Below the pieces are notes generated by a model, which saw only the letters and a list, made by a program, of their open reading frames with translations, ran no database searches and was not told where the DNA came from. Shown here piece after piece: positions 48,789 through 58,223 of a stretch of 64,000 bases of DNA. Origin of the DNA: an uncultured Clostridia bacterium. GTDB taxonomy: Bacteria; Bacillota; Clostridia; Oscillospirales; Oscillospiraceae. The first letter of the stretch is position 1, and each line of letters starts with the position of its first letter. The stretch lies in assembly GCA_946061515.1 (NCBI GenBank), contig CAMGRL010000001.1:62001-126000 (forward strand). The letters are read 5' to 3'. The position numbers and the translations under genes were made by a program.

Positions 48789-49887
48789 AGCTTCGCTCCA
48801 AGTCTCCGTAATACCAGCCGGATACCCCGTTGTGCTTGACGAAAAAGCCTCTTGAGGTCTTTTCCACCAGGCTCACCCTGTCGCCGGGGCGCAGAGGCAG
48901 GATATAGTCCGTACAGTCGTTGCAGTCGGTAAATTCCTCGCCGGTAAAAAGGTATTTTGTCAGAATGTCCATCTCATAGCCGGTGCGCACATGGCGGCAG
49001 CGGGAAAACTCCGGACCCCGCTGCAGCACCTGCACCCGGCTGTCGCCCCAGCGGATGTAATAGGAACGGGGGCCTTCCGCCTGCGCATCCAGCACGGTGC
49101 AGACCGGGAAGGGGTCATAGGCCAGCCAGGAAAAATCCTCGCTGCCCTCAAAGGGGATCACAAGGGCGTTCAGCTGCCCGTCGTCCTTCAGCACACAGCC
49201 GCCGTCGATGCTGATGATGCGCTTGGCCCGGTCAATGATGGGATTGGCGCAGACGATATTCTCGCCGTAAAGCATCACAGGATAGTGCCCCACGATGACC
49301 CATTTGTCAAAGTGGAAGTCCTGCTTCATGAAGGCGTCGAAACGGGTCAGCTCCCCCTCCAGATGCTGCCGCAGGGGTTTGCCGGGCGTGACAGAGGCGT
49401 GGGCGAAGATATAGTGCTCCGTCTCAATGGCGTGGGGAAGCCGGGCCAGAAACGCCCACTCCGGCATAAAGCGGCGGAAAAGCTCCTTTTTGACCTGGCC
49501 GAAATCCTCCAACGCAAAGGGGTCGATGCCGGAATCGTTGCACATGTCCCAGAGCAGGCCGCTTTTTTTCCACATCATGTAGCGCAGGGTCCTTTCGTCG
49601 TGGTCAGCATCCATTGTAAAGATGTTGATCCAGCTGTCGCAGTTGCCGCAGACGGTGTGGACGTTTCCCCGCCGGCTCAGCTCCATGATAGTCCGCAGGG
49701 TATTCAGACTTTCCGCGCCCTTCTCCAGAAAGTCGCCGTTGATGATCAGCTCGTCAGCATCGGAAAAGGCGGCTTTTTTCAAAAGCCCCTTGAGATAGGG
49801 CAGGTTTCCGTGGATATCGGACACCACCAATATCCGCCGCCCCTTTTCTATCCGCAGGGGCAGGATCCTGGCGGGAGAGTCAAACAT
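48781..49887 (-). CDS. Calcineurin-like metallophosphoesterase with extra C-terminal domain
   Basis: VVSDIHGN, NGDFLEKG, CGNCDSW, VGHYPV; C-terminal SH3-like GDRVSLVEKTSRGFFVKHNGVSGWYYGDLE. Confidence 0.85.
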   Translation of the reverse strand: MFDSPARILPLRIEKGRRILVVSDIHGNLPYLKGLLKKAAFSDADELIINGDFLEKGAESLNTLRTIMELSRRGNVHTVCGNCDSWINIFTMDADHDERTLRYMMWKKSGLLWDMCNDSGIDPFALEDFGQVKKELFRRFMPEWAFLARLPHAIETEHYIFAHASVTPGKPLRQHLEGELTRFDAFMKQDFHFDKWVIVGHYPVMLYGENIVCANPIIDRAKRIISIDGGCVLKDDGQLNALVIPFEGSEDFSWLAYDPFPVCTVLDAQAEGPRSYYIRWGDSRVQVLQRGPEFSRCRHVRTGYEMDILTKYLFTGEEFTDCNDCTDYILPLRPGDRVSLVEKTSRGFFVKHNGVSGWYYGDLERSYG

Positions 49888-51007
49888 GGCGGTGCTCCTC
49901 CAGCGATTTTTCCATCAGCAGCAGCCGGCCTGCGGCGTTGTCCTCCCAGGACAGTACCTGAAAACCGTTCCTTTTGTAAAATTCCACTGCCGGTTTATTG
50001 TCCTCCGCCACATGCAGCCGCAGGGCATGGCGGCCCAGACCGGTATAGTGGAAAACTGCCCGGCCGAGAAGCTGCACGCCGCAGCCCCGGCCGCGAAATT
50101 CCGGCGTCAGGTACAGCAGACTGATCCAGCCGTAGCCTGCATGAGCGCCCCGGGCCGTATCCAGATCCACCAGCCCGGCGGGCTGGTCCTTGTAATAGAG
50201 CTTTAAAACGGCGTTTGGATCTTTTTTGCTGTGTTCCCGGGCGCAGCGCAGGTAGGGCTCCGGGGTGAAATGATCCAGTGAGCCGTGGGCCGCTTTCCAG
50301 GCGTCGGCGTAGCAGTCGGTGTAATATTCAAAGTCGGTTTCCAGGTCTAACGGCTCTGCTCGGAGTTCCGGCGTCCTGCTCCAGGGCGGCAGGGCCAGAC
50401 TGTCCAGGTGGCTGTGGTCGTTGATGTATTCCACGGTGAAGCGGCCGTCCTCATAGCGCAGCTTGCTGACGCCGGTGTTGGCGCAGAGGGGGATGTGCTC
50501 CGTGTCGTCCAGACTGTACCCGGTCACCCGGGACAGCAGGCAGCGGATGGTGATGCCGTGGCTTACCACCGCGATCACCTTCCCGTCGTTCTCCCGGGCG
50601 ATGCGCAAAAAGGCGGGGTAGGCCCGGTCCCGGACCTGGGAATAGGTCTCCGCTCCGTCCAGCAGCCAGTGTTCCTGATCGGCGATGAAGCCCTGCATTT
50701 TCTCCGGCTGCGCATAGGCCACGTCCGCGAAAAATCTCGTCTCCCAGGGGCCCACATTGATCTCCCGCAGCAGCGGCTCGGTCTGGATGGGGAGGTTATG
50801 CCAGCGGCTGATGGCCGTGGCGGTCATCCGGGCGCGGTACAGATCGCTGGAATACAGCGCGTCAATATGTATATTCTTAAAGCGCTCTGCCAGCAGGTCG
50901 ATCTGCCGCAGACCCAGCTCGGTCACGCCGCCGTCCCAGTGGCCCTGCATCACCCGGTAGAGATTTCCCTCCGCCTGCGTGTGCCGAATGAGATAAATTT
51001 CCGTCAT
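49880..51007 (-). CDS. Histidine phosphatase - GNAT acetyltransferase fusion
   Basis: IYLIRHTQAEGN...SHGITIRCLLS (PGM family) followed by LLYLTPEFRGRGCGVQLLGRAVFHYTGLGRHALRLHVAEDNKPAVEFYKRNGF (GNAT). Confidence 0.9.
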   Translation of the reverse strand: MTEIYLIRHTQAEGNLYRVMQGHWDGGVTELGLRQIDLLAERFKNIHIDALYSSDLYRARMTATAISRWHNLPIQTEPLLREINVGPWETRFFADVAYAQPEKMQGFIADQEHWLLDGAETYSQVRDRAYPAFLRIARENDGKVIAVVSHGITIRCLLSRVTGYSLDDTEHIPLCANTGVSKLRYEDGRFTVEYINDHSHLDSLALPPWSRTPELRAEPLDLETDFEYYTDCYADAWKAAHGSLDHFTPEPYLRCAREHSKKDPNAVLKLYYKDQPAGLVDLDTARGAHAGYGWISLLYLTPEFRGRGCGVQLLGRAVFHYTGLGRHALRLHVAEDNKPAVEFYKRNGFQVLSWEDNAAGRLLLMEKSLEEHRHV

Positions 51008-51188
51008 ATCTGCGCCTCCGAATCTTGACCGCCGCCGTCGAATACAGTATAATGTAACATTAATAAGGGGAACGGAGCAAGTCATGCCAATTCAAATCAA
51101 AGGTATTATAGCCTGATTTGCGCCAATTCACAAGTCTTTAATCACGGGAGAATGTGCGGCTACTGGCCGAAGGAAGCGGGGATAGGAA

Positions 51189-51803
51189 ATGGTAAGAGCG
51201 GCGGCGCTTGTTGCCGGAGACGGGACGAAGCTCCAGGCGATACTGGACTCCATGTATTTCAAAGAGATACCGGATTTTGAGCTGGTGGCGGTGATCTCAC
51301 CCCAGAAGGACGCCTACGCCATGGCGCGGGCCCTGAATGCCGGGGTGCCGGCCTATGTGGTGGACCCGGAGCTGTTTCCCACCATGACCAGCCACAGCAT
51401 GGCCGTGGCCAACAAGCTGCGGGATATGGATATCGAGCTTGTGATCCTGGCGGGCTACGATCTGCCCCTGGGCGTCATCCCTTACCAGTTCAAAAACCGC
51501 ATTATCGGCACCTATCCTGCCATCTACCCCGCCTTTGAAAATGAGGAGGGGGATATCCACCGGGCCGTACTGGAGCGGGGCGTAAAGGTCACGGGAGCCA
51601 CCGCCTACTTTGCCGACGGCGACGGGCGCGTGGGCAGCATCATCCTGCAAAAAGCGGTGGACGTGCTGCCGGACGACGACCCGGAGTCTCTCCGCCGCCG
51701 GGTGATGGAGGAGGCGGAGTGGAAGCTTCTGTCCCAGGCCGTGGCGCTCTACTGCGGCGGCAAGCTCTCCGTCCACGGAAACCGCGTGATCATCGCAAAA
51801 TGA
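51189..51803 (+). CDS. Formyltransferase-fold protein related to PurN
   Basis: LVAGDGTKLQAILDS...VAVISPQKDAYAMARALNAGVPAYVV...DIELVILAGYDLPLGVIPYQFKNRIIGTYPAIYPAF...VKVTGATAYF aligns along PurN. Confidence 0.8.
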   Translation: MVRAAALVAGDGTKLQAILDSMYFKEIPDFELVAVISPQKDAYAMARALNAGVPAYVVDPELFPTMTSHSMAVANKLRDMDIELVILAGYDLPLGVIPYQFKNRIIGTYPAIYPAFENEEGDIHRAVLERGVKVTGATAYFADGDGRVGSIILQKAVDVLPDDDPESLRRRVMEEAEWKLLSQAVALYCGGKLSVHGNRVIIAK

Positions 51804-51829
51804 GCAAGTATTCCTCCTTTGCAAAATAA

Positions 51830-51873
51830 AAAACAGTCCGGAGCTTCATTTTGAGGCTCCGGACGATCTTTTA
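51830..51873. terminator. Convergent intrinsic terminator
   Basis: GTCCGGAGC / GCTCCGGAC followed by T-rich run. Confidence 0.8.
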
Positions 51874-52833
51874 TCCGAAAATATATGTGTGGATCAGCCG
51901 CAATGTGGGGAGAAGCTGTTCCGGGGCGACCTGAACGGAGACCGCACCCTCTTCCACACTGCCGCCAAGGACCATTAAGCCCTCCTTCGCCAGCATCAGC
52001 ACCAGGGCCGACAGGGTGCCCGCGTCCACGGCCCGGCCCACTAATGTGACGGTGCTGTCGTGGATGTTCCGGGTCACCCCGGCGATCTCCGGCCGGTCCT
52101 CTTCCGGCAGAGCTTTCACCACGGAGCCGCCGGTGCCGGTGAGCGAGGACAAAAGCCGTATCTCCACGCCGTACTCCATGGCCAGCTCCACCGAGCGGGA
52201 GTGGAGCACCTGGGACCCGGCCCGGGCCAATCTCAGCATGTCGGTATAGTCAATGGCGGGCAGAAAGTCCGCGTTTTCCACCAGCCGGGGGTCCGCGGTG
52301 TAAATGCCGTCCACATCGGTGTAGATCATGCAGCGGTCCGCCTCCATGGCGGCGGCCAGGGCCACTGCCGTGGTGTCGGAGCCGCCCCGGCCCAGCGTGC
52401 TTATGTCCCCCGCGCCGTCAAGGCCCTGAAAGCCGCTGACAACGGCAATGTGTCCCGCGTTCAGCGCCGAGCGCAGCCGGGCGGGCAGCATCAGGGCGAT
52501 CCGCGCGTCCCCGTGCCCGCCGCAGGTGAACAAGCCCGCCTGCCAGCCGGTGAAGGAGCGGGCGCTCTGGCCCAAACTCTCCAGCATAATGGCCAGCAGT
52601 GCCGCGGACTGCTGCTCCCCGGTACTCAGCAAGGCGTCCAGCTCCCGGGGCGGAGGGGACGGGGATATTCTGTGGGCAAGTTCAAGCAGATCGTCCGTGG
52701 TGTCGCCCATGGCGGACACCACCGCTACGATATCGTGTCCTTCCCGCCGGGCGTCCAGACACAGCTCCGCCGCCCGGCGCAGCTTTTCCAGGCTGGCAAG
52801 AGAGCTGCCGCCGAATTTCTGTATGATCAGCAT
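51871..52833 (-). CDS. Aspartate kinase
   Basis: MLIIQKFGGSSLASLEKLRRAA; STLGRGGSDTTAVALAAAMEADRCMIYTDVDGIYTADPRLV. Confidence 0.93.
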   Translation of the reverse strand: MLIIQKFGGSSLASLEKLRRAAELCLDARREGHDIVAVVSAMGDTTDDLLELAHRISPSPPPRELDALLSTGEQQSAALLAIMLESLGQSARSFTGWQAGLFTCGGHGDARIALMLPARLRSALNAGHIAVVSGFQGLDGAGDISTLGRGGSDTTAVALAAAMEADRCMIYTDVDGIYTADPRLVENADFLPAIDYTDMLRLARAGSQVLHSRSVELAMEYGVEIRLLSSLTGTGGSVVKALPEEDRPEIAGVTRNIHDSTVTLVGRAVDAGTLSALVLMLAKEGLMVLGGSVEEGAVSVQVAPEQLLPTLRLIHTYIFG

Positions 52834-52849
52834 GAGGATTCCTCCCATA

Positions 52850-53010
52850 ATACTAATTCTTGATAAAAAGATTGAATCAGCAGCGAAGGGATATTGGTGC
52901 AAGACAAGGCAGAGGAGCGCCGCCATACTTTGTGTATGGCAAGTGACGATAACGCAGTATTGCGCCAATAGACCAAGCGGATATTAAAGATTTTTATCAA
53001 GAATTAGTAT
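52850..53010. mobile_element. MITE-like palindromic element (161 bp, no ORF)
   Basis: Perfect 20 bp terminal inverted repeats ATACTAATTCTTGATAAAAA; internal nested stems TTGGTGCAA/TTGCGCCAA and GCCATAC/GTATGGC. Confidence 0.75.
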
Positions 53011-53135
53011 AAGGTATACAAATCACACCCCATTATATACGCCTCGCTCCGGCCGGGTTCCTGAGTAGAATAAAGCGGGACAAAAATGGACAGAACACTT
53101 GTAGTACATACTTGCGTTATAAAGGGGGGACGGTC

Positions 53136-54206
53136 ATGCAGCAGAGGGCGGCGAAGTGCTTTGCGGCGCTGCTTTGGGGCGGGGTGCTGGTGGGCGGCAT
53201 ATGGCTGCTGGTGCGTTTTCTCTTGCCCTGGACCGCGCCGTTTATTGTGGCCTTTGCCGCGGCGGCGCTGATGGAGCCGGGGGTAAAGAGCCTGTGCCGC
53301 CGGGGCCTTCGCCGCAGCGTGGCGGCCATGATGATGAGCCTTGCGGTGCTGACGCTGGTTTCCGCTCTGGCGGTGTGGCTCAGCTACCGGGGCATTTCCG
53401 CCCTGACGGACTTCGCTGCCTGTGTGCCGGAGCTGGCGGATTCTCTGTCCAGACAGCTGGGAAAGCTGGAAAACCGGGTGTTTGCCTATGTTTCCACAGC
53501 GCCCGAGGAGGTCTCCCGTTACCTGAAGACCGCCCTTGACGCGGTGGCGGAGAGCCTTTACAGCATCCCCGCCGCCCTGTCCCAGTGGGTGCTGGACGTC
53601 CTTACCCGGGCGGCCCAGAGCAGCCCGGACTTCCTGCTTTTTGCCGTCACCGCCGGGATCGGCACCTATTTTATCTCTGCATCCTACCCGAAAACCCTGG
53701 CCTTTCTCTCCGCCCAGCTGCCGGACAGCCTCCGCCGCCGGGCGGAGGGGCTGGGGCAGGATCTGAAAAGCAGCTTCGGCGGCTGGCTCCGCGCCCAGCT
53801 CATTTTGATGGCCATGACCTTTTTTGAGCTTTTGGCGGCCTTCCTGCTTCTGAAGGTAAAGGGCGCGGCCCTGATTGCCGCCCTCACCGCCTTTGTGGAC
53901 GCCCTGCCGGTGTTCGGCACCGGGATCGTACTGGTGCCCTGGGCGGTATACAGCTTTATTCTGGGGGACACAGCCCGGGGTGTCGGCCTTCTGATCTGCT
54001 GGGGCGTGGTGAACCTGGTGCGCAGCTGCGTCCAGGCAAAGCTCCTGGGCGACCAGATCGGCCTGGACCCCCTGCCCTCGCTGCTGGCCATGTATGTGGG
54101 CTGGCGGGTGTGGCGGGTCTGGGGGATGCTGCTTTTCCCCATCCTTTTCGTCACCCTGCGCCAGCTCAATGACCGGGGCGTCATCCACCTTTGGAAAAGC
54201 GTGTAA
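53136..54206 (+). CDS. AI-2E family transporter / sporulation integral membrane protein YtvI
   Basis: Multi-TM with PFIVAFAAAALMEPGVKSL and ALPVFGTGIVLVPWAVYSFILGDTARGVGLLICWGVVNLVRSCVQAKLLGDQIGLDPL. Confidence 0.88.
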   Translation: MQQRAAKCFAALLWGGVLVGGIWLLVRFLLPWTAPFIVAFAAAALMEPGVKSLCRRGLRRSVAAMMMSLAVLTLVSALAVWLSYRGISALTDFAACVPELADSLSRQLGKLENRVFAYVSTAPEEVSRYLKTALDAVAESLYSIPAALSQWVLDVLTRAAQSSPDFLLFAVTAGIGTYFISASYPKTLAFLSAQLPDSLRRRAEGLGQDLKSSFGGWLRAQLILMAMTFFELLAAFLLLKVKGAALIAALTAFVDALPVFGTGIVLVPWAVYSFILGDTARGVGLLICWGVVNLVRSCVQAKLLGDQIGLDPLPSLLAMYVGWRVWRVWGMLLFPILFVTLRQLNDRGVIHLWKSV

Positions 54207-54225
54207 AAACTGTCCATCTCATATC

Positions 54226-54264
54226 CCACCCCTCCAGCCTTTATTGGCGGGAGGGGTGTTTTTA
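54226..54264 (+). terminator. Intrinsic terminator
   Basis: ACCCCTCC ... GGAGGGGTGTTTTTATT. Confidence 0.75.
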
Positions 54265-54337
54265 TTGAAAAACGATAAAAAATAATTGACAATCAATAAT
54301 ACCTATGCTAATATAGCCCATGAAAGGGGCTGAGACT

Positions 54338-54787
54338 GTGAACTGGACCAAGGATAAGAGCATTTTGCTGTCGCAGATCTGCACGGCGATATTCGCACTG
54401 CTGCTGGCGGCGCTGGATATCGGCTGCTATTGGGCGGTACACTGGTTCATCCGTCTTCGGAACATGAACTGGCAGAAGGGGATCGCCTTTATGGTCACCA
54501 TCTATCTTTGCAGTGTTTTCGCCTGGCTTTTGCTGTACGGCCTGTGGAAGCTGCTGGGGAACATGAAAAGCGGCCGGGTCTTTGTGGAGGAGAACGTGCG
54601 ACGCCTGCGCACGGTGAGCTGGTGCTGCGTGGGCGCGGCGGTCATCTGTTTTGCCAGCTGCGTCTATTATCTGCCCTTCCTGTTCGTCTCCGTGGCGGCG
54701 GCCTTTATGGCGCTGATCGTGCGCATTGTGAAAAATGTCTTTCAGCAGGCCAACGCCATGAAATCTGAACTGGACTTCACGGTTTAG
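54338..54787 (+). CDS. DUF2975 family membrane protein
   Basis: Four TM segments, KSGRVFVEENVRRLRTVSWCCVGAAVICF; paired with XRE regulator (start approximate). Confidence 0.8.
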   Translation: MNWTKDKSILLSQICTAIFALLLAALDIGCYWAVHWFIRLRNMNWQKGIAFMVTIYLCSVFAWLLLYGLWKLLGNMKSGRVFVEENVRRLRTVSWCCVGAAVICFASCVYYLPFLFVSVAAAFMALIVRIVKNVFQQANAMKSELDFTV

Positions 54788-54797
54788 GGGGCGGCCC

Positions 54798-55016
54798 ATG
54801 GAGATACTGGTAAATCTGGACGTAATGATGGCCAAACGGAAAATATCCAGCGGGGAGCTGGCCGAGCGGATCGGCATCACCCCGGCCAACCTGTCGATTC
54901 TGAAGACCAACAAGGCCAAGGCCATCCGCTTTTCCACGCTGGCGGCCCTGTGCCGGGAGCTTCAGTGTCAGCCGGGAGACCTGCTGGAGTTTAAGGACGA
55001 CCAAGACGATCAATAA
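54798..55016 (+). CDS. Small XRE/Cro-type HTH regulator (YozG-like)
   Basis: MAKRKISSGELAERIGITPANLSILKTNKAKAIRFSTLAALCRELQCQPGDLLEF. Confidence 0.9.
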   Translation: MEILVNLDVMMAKRKISSGELAERIGITPANLSILKTNKAKAIRFSTLAALCRELQCQPGDLLEFKDDQDDQ

Positions 55017-55027
55017 GGAGAGTGAAT

Positions 55028-56314
55028 ATGGATAAAAACATGCTGGGGGCTGAAAATGCCGCCGGAGAAATTTCTGCGCCCATTTTCGAGGAAGAAGCGC
55101 CTTTTTCCCCCAATCTCAGAGAAAAAATTGCGGCTTTTCTGCTGTATATCGGGGCCTATATTTACATGGACGGCCTGGAGAGCTGGAAGCTTGCGGTCTT
55201 TGTGGTGCTGTTCATCGCTCTGACGGAGCTTTTGAACCGGGGCAGGCTCCGCCCCTGGGAGAGCTGGATCTGGCTGGGCTGCATGACGGTGATCACCATG
55301 AGCCTGCTGCTGGAGCGGGGGGCGGTGTGGGAAGATTTTTCCCTGCTGTTTCTGCACATCTTTGCCGTCTGGTGGGCGCTGAGCCGCAGCGGGCGGCTGC
55401 TGGAGGGCGAAAGCGGGCATCTGCTGCCCTTTGACGCCCTGAACGGTTTTATTGTTTTTCCCTTCCGGAACTTTTTTCTCCGTATCAAAACCGTGTGGTA
55501 CACCCTGACAAGCCCCTTCCGGGGGAAGGAGCGGTCAAAGCCGGAGACGGTCATCTGGACCATCGTGGCGCTGGTGGCGGCGGGGCTGCTTTTCTGGCTG
55601 GCTCTGCGGCTGCTGGTGGACGCGGACCAGGGCTTCGCGGAGCTGATCTCCCATTGGCTGCTGGATCTGGAGTTCCGGCTTGACGGGGAGATCTGGCTCA
55701 AATTCCTGTTCAGCCTGCCGGTGGGGGCTTACCTCTTCGGCTTGCTGGCCGGCAGCGCCCGGGCGGACGGGGATAAGCTCCGCCTCCGGGGACAGCGGAT
55801 CAACACGACGCTGACCCGGCTGGGAAAGGTGCCGAACCTGGTCTGGACGCTGCTGACGGCCCTTTTCTGCCTGCTGTATCTGCTGTTTTTCGTGGTGCAG
55901 GCCAGGTACCTGTTCGGGGCCTTCACCCGCAGCCTGCCGGAGGGCTTCATCGTCTCCGAATACGCGCGGCAGGGCTTTTTCGAGCTGTGCAAGGTGATGG
56001 CGGTGAACTTCGTGCTGCTGTGGCTGGTGACGCGCCTGTCCGCAAAGCCCCTGGGAAAAAACCGGGCTGAGACCGTCTTGTGCGTCATTTTGCTTCTGGA
56101 GAGTATGCTCTTTGCGGTGATCGCCTTTTCCAAGCTGATGCTCTATATCTCCTGTTTCGGCTTTACGCCCCGGCGCTTACAGTCCAGCTGGCTGGTCTGC
56201 GTGCTGTTTTTCGGCTGCCTCTGCGCCGTGTATTCTCTTCTCAGCGGGAAAAAGTCCTTCCGCGCCTGGATGATCTTCGGCGCGGTGAGCCTGGCCCTTT
56301 TACACTTATATTGA
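55028..56314 (+). CDS. DUF4173/DUF4153-like multi-TM membrane protein
   Basis: Large hydrophobic protein with SEYARQGFFELCKVMAVNFVLLWL motif typical of the family. Confidence 0.8.
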   Translation: MDKNMLGAENAAGEISAPIFEEEAPFSPNLREKIAAFLLYIGAYIYMDGLESWKLAVFVVLFIALTELLNRGRLRPWESWIWLGCMTVITMSLLLERGAVWEDFSLLFLHIFAVWWALSRSGRLLEGESGHLLPFDALNGFIVFPFRNFFLRIKTVWYTLTSPFRGKERSKPETVIWTIVALVAAGLLFWLALRLLVDADQGFAELISHWLLDLEFRLDGEIWLKFLFSLPVGAYLFGLLAGSARADGDKLRLRGQRINTTLTRLGKVPNLVWTLLTALFCLLYLLFFVVQARYLFGAFTRSLPEGFIVSEYARQGFFELCKVMAVNFVLLWLVTRLSAKPLGKNRAETVLCVILLLESMLFAVIAFSKLMLYISCFGFTPRRLQSSWLVCVLFFGCLCAVYSLLSGKKSFRAWMIFGAVSLALLHLY

Positions 56315-56542
56315 AGATTAATACTCTTTTTGCCGCCCGCCTTCCCCATGAGTGTTTCCGCCTCTGTGCGTCAACTTTCGATCTGCGGATCCGTTTGGTT
56401 TCATGCTATCACTTAACAGAATAGAATACAAGAGCAGCTGCATTAGGGAACGCCGCGCGTCTGGCGGGGTTTTTTCGCTTTACAGAAGAAGGGACAGGGG
56501 ATATAATACAGACAAAACATAAACAATGGGAAGGTGAGATAA

Positions 56543-57412
56543 ATGATGTGGCTTTTCATGGCTGTTTTGTCCGCCGTGTTCGCGGCGTTGACGTCCATAC
56601 TGGCAAAATGCGGCATCCGGAAGACGGATTCCGACGTGGCGACGGCCCTGCGCACGGTGGTGGTCCTGGTCTTTTCCTGGCTGATGGTGTTTGTGGTGGG
56701 CTCCGCCGGGACCATCGGGCAGATCGGGGCAAGGTCCCGGACCTTCCTCATCCTCTCGGGCCTGGCCACCGGCGCGTCCTGGATCTGCTATTTTAAGGCC
56801 CTGTCCCTGGGCGACGTGAACAAGGTGGTGCCTATCGACAAATCCAGCACCATATTGACCGTGCTGCTGGCCATCATCATCTTTAACGAGACCAACAATC
56901 TGCCGGTAAAGCTGGCGGGCACCGCGCTGATCGCGGTGGGCGTCTTTATGATGATCGAGAAAAAGGACGTGCAGCACAAGGAGAGCGGAAAGGGCTGGTT
57001 TATCTACGCGGTGCTGTCCGCCGTGTTCGCCTCCGCCACCAGCATCCTGGCCAAAATCGGCATATCCGGCGTGGAATCCAACCTGGGCACGGCCATCCGC
57101 ACCGGCGTGGTGCTCGTTATGGCCTGGCTCATCGTCTTTGCCAGGGGCAAGGCCCATGAGGTAAAGACGGTGGACAAAAAGGAGCTGGTGTTCATCGCCC
57201 TCTCCGGCGTGGCCACCGGCGCCTCCTGGCTCTGCTACTACTACGCCATCCAGAACGGCGTGGTCAGCGTGGTGGTGCCCATCGACAAGATGAGCATTTT
57301 GCTGACGGTGCTGTTTGCCTATGTGGTGTTCAAGGAAAAGCTCAAGCCCAAGGCCGTTGTGGGTCTGTGCCTGATGGCGGCGGGGACCCTGGCCATGGCC
57401 CTCTGGGCCTGA
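56543..57412 (+). CDS. EamA/DMT family transporter
   Basis: Ten TM, duplicated halves AVLSAVFAALTSILAKCGI / AVLSAVFASATSILAKIGI. Confidence 0.92.
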   Translation: MMWLFMAVLSAVFAALTSILAKCGIRKTDSDVATALRTVVVLVFSWLMVFVVGSAGTIGQIGARSRTFLILSGLATGASWICYFKALSLGDVNKVVPIDKSSTILTVLLAIIIFNETNNLPVKLAGTALIAVGVFMMIEKKDVQHKESGKGWFIYAVLSAVFASATSILAKIGISGVESNLGTAIRTGVVLVMAWLIVFARGKAHEVKTVDKKELVFIALSGVATGASWLCYYYAIQNGVVSVVVPIDKMSILLTVLFAYVVFKEKLKPKAVVGLCLMAAGTLAMALWA

Positions 57413-57433
57413 TCGATGTAGAGGTGTTAAGTG

Positions 57434-58222
57434 ATGAAAACGGAATTTTATCAGGAAATGTGTTCTGTCATTATTGCTGCGGAGCGGCAGGCGGCGGAGC
57501 TTGTAATGCACGCCCACGGCGTTATGGCGGAGAAGAAAAGCGGCCGCCGGGACGTGGTGACGGAGTATGACCGGAAGGTGCAGACCCTTTTGATGGCGCT
57601 TCTGCGCAAGGCCGCGCCGGAGGCCCATTTCTTCTGCGAGGAGATGAACGAGCAGGACAGCCTGGACGCGGAGCAGCTTTTCATCATCGACCCCATCGAC
57701 GGCACCATGAATTTTGTCCGGGGCTTCAACCACAGCTGCATCTCCGTGGCCTACGCGGAAAGGGGAAAGCTCTGCGCCTCGGCGGTGTATAACCCCTATG
57801 TGGACGAGATGTTCAGCGCCGTGGCCGGGCAGGGCGCGTACTTGAACGGCCGGCAGATCCATGTGGACGATGTGCCGCTGAGCGAGAGTGTGGTCTGCTT
57901 TGGCACCGCGCCCTATGATTCAAGCCTCTGGGGAAGGACCTTCTCCCTGGCGGAGAAGGTGAACAGAGCCAGCCTGGACCTGCGCCGGCAGGGCTCGGCG
58001 GAGCTGGACCTGTGCAGCGTGGCGGCAGGCCGGGCAGGGGTATATTTTGAGCTGTCCGTCTCCCTCTGGGACTACGCGGCGGGCATGCTTCTGGTCAATG
58101 AAGCCGGGGGACGCTGCTGCAGAACAGACGGCAGCCCTCTGCCCTTTGACGGCACAAAGACGGATATCGCCGCAGGCTCTCCCCGGGCCCTGGCGGATTT
58201 TCTCCGTCTGGCGGGAGAGTAA
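57434..58222 (+). CDS. Inositol monophosphatase family protein
   Basis: DVVTEYDRKVQ; FFCEEMN; IIDPIDGTMNFVRGFNHSCISVAYAERG; WDYAAGMLLVNEAGG. Confidence 0.93.
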   Translation: MKTEFYQEMCSVIIAAERQAAELVMHAHGVMAEKKSGRRDVVTEYDRKVQTLLMALLRKAAPEAHFFCEEMNEQDSLDAEQLFIIDPIDGTMNFVRGFNHSCISVAYAERGKLCASAVYNPYVDEMFSAVAGQGAYLNGRQIHVDDVPLSESVVCFGTAPYDSSLWGRTFSLAEKVNRASLDLRRQGSAELDLCSVAAGRAGVYFELSVSLWDYAAGMLLVNEAGGRCCRTDGSPLPFDGTKTDIAAGSPRALADFLRLAGE

Positions 58223-58223
58223 A

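Noticed and set aside
54338-55016. DUF2975 plus XRE pair as a new toxin-antitoxin system
   Set aside because: This pairing is common in Firmicutes and shows no specific TA signature.
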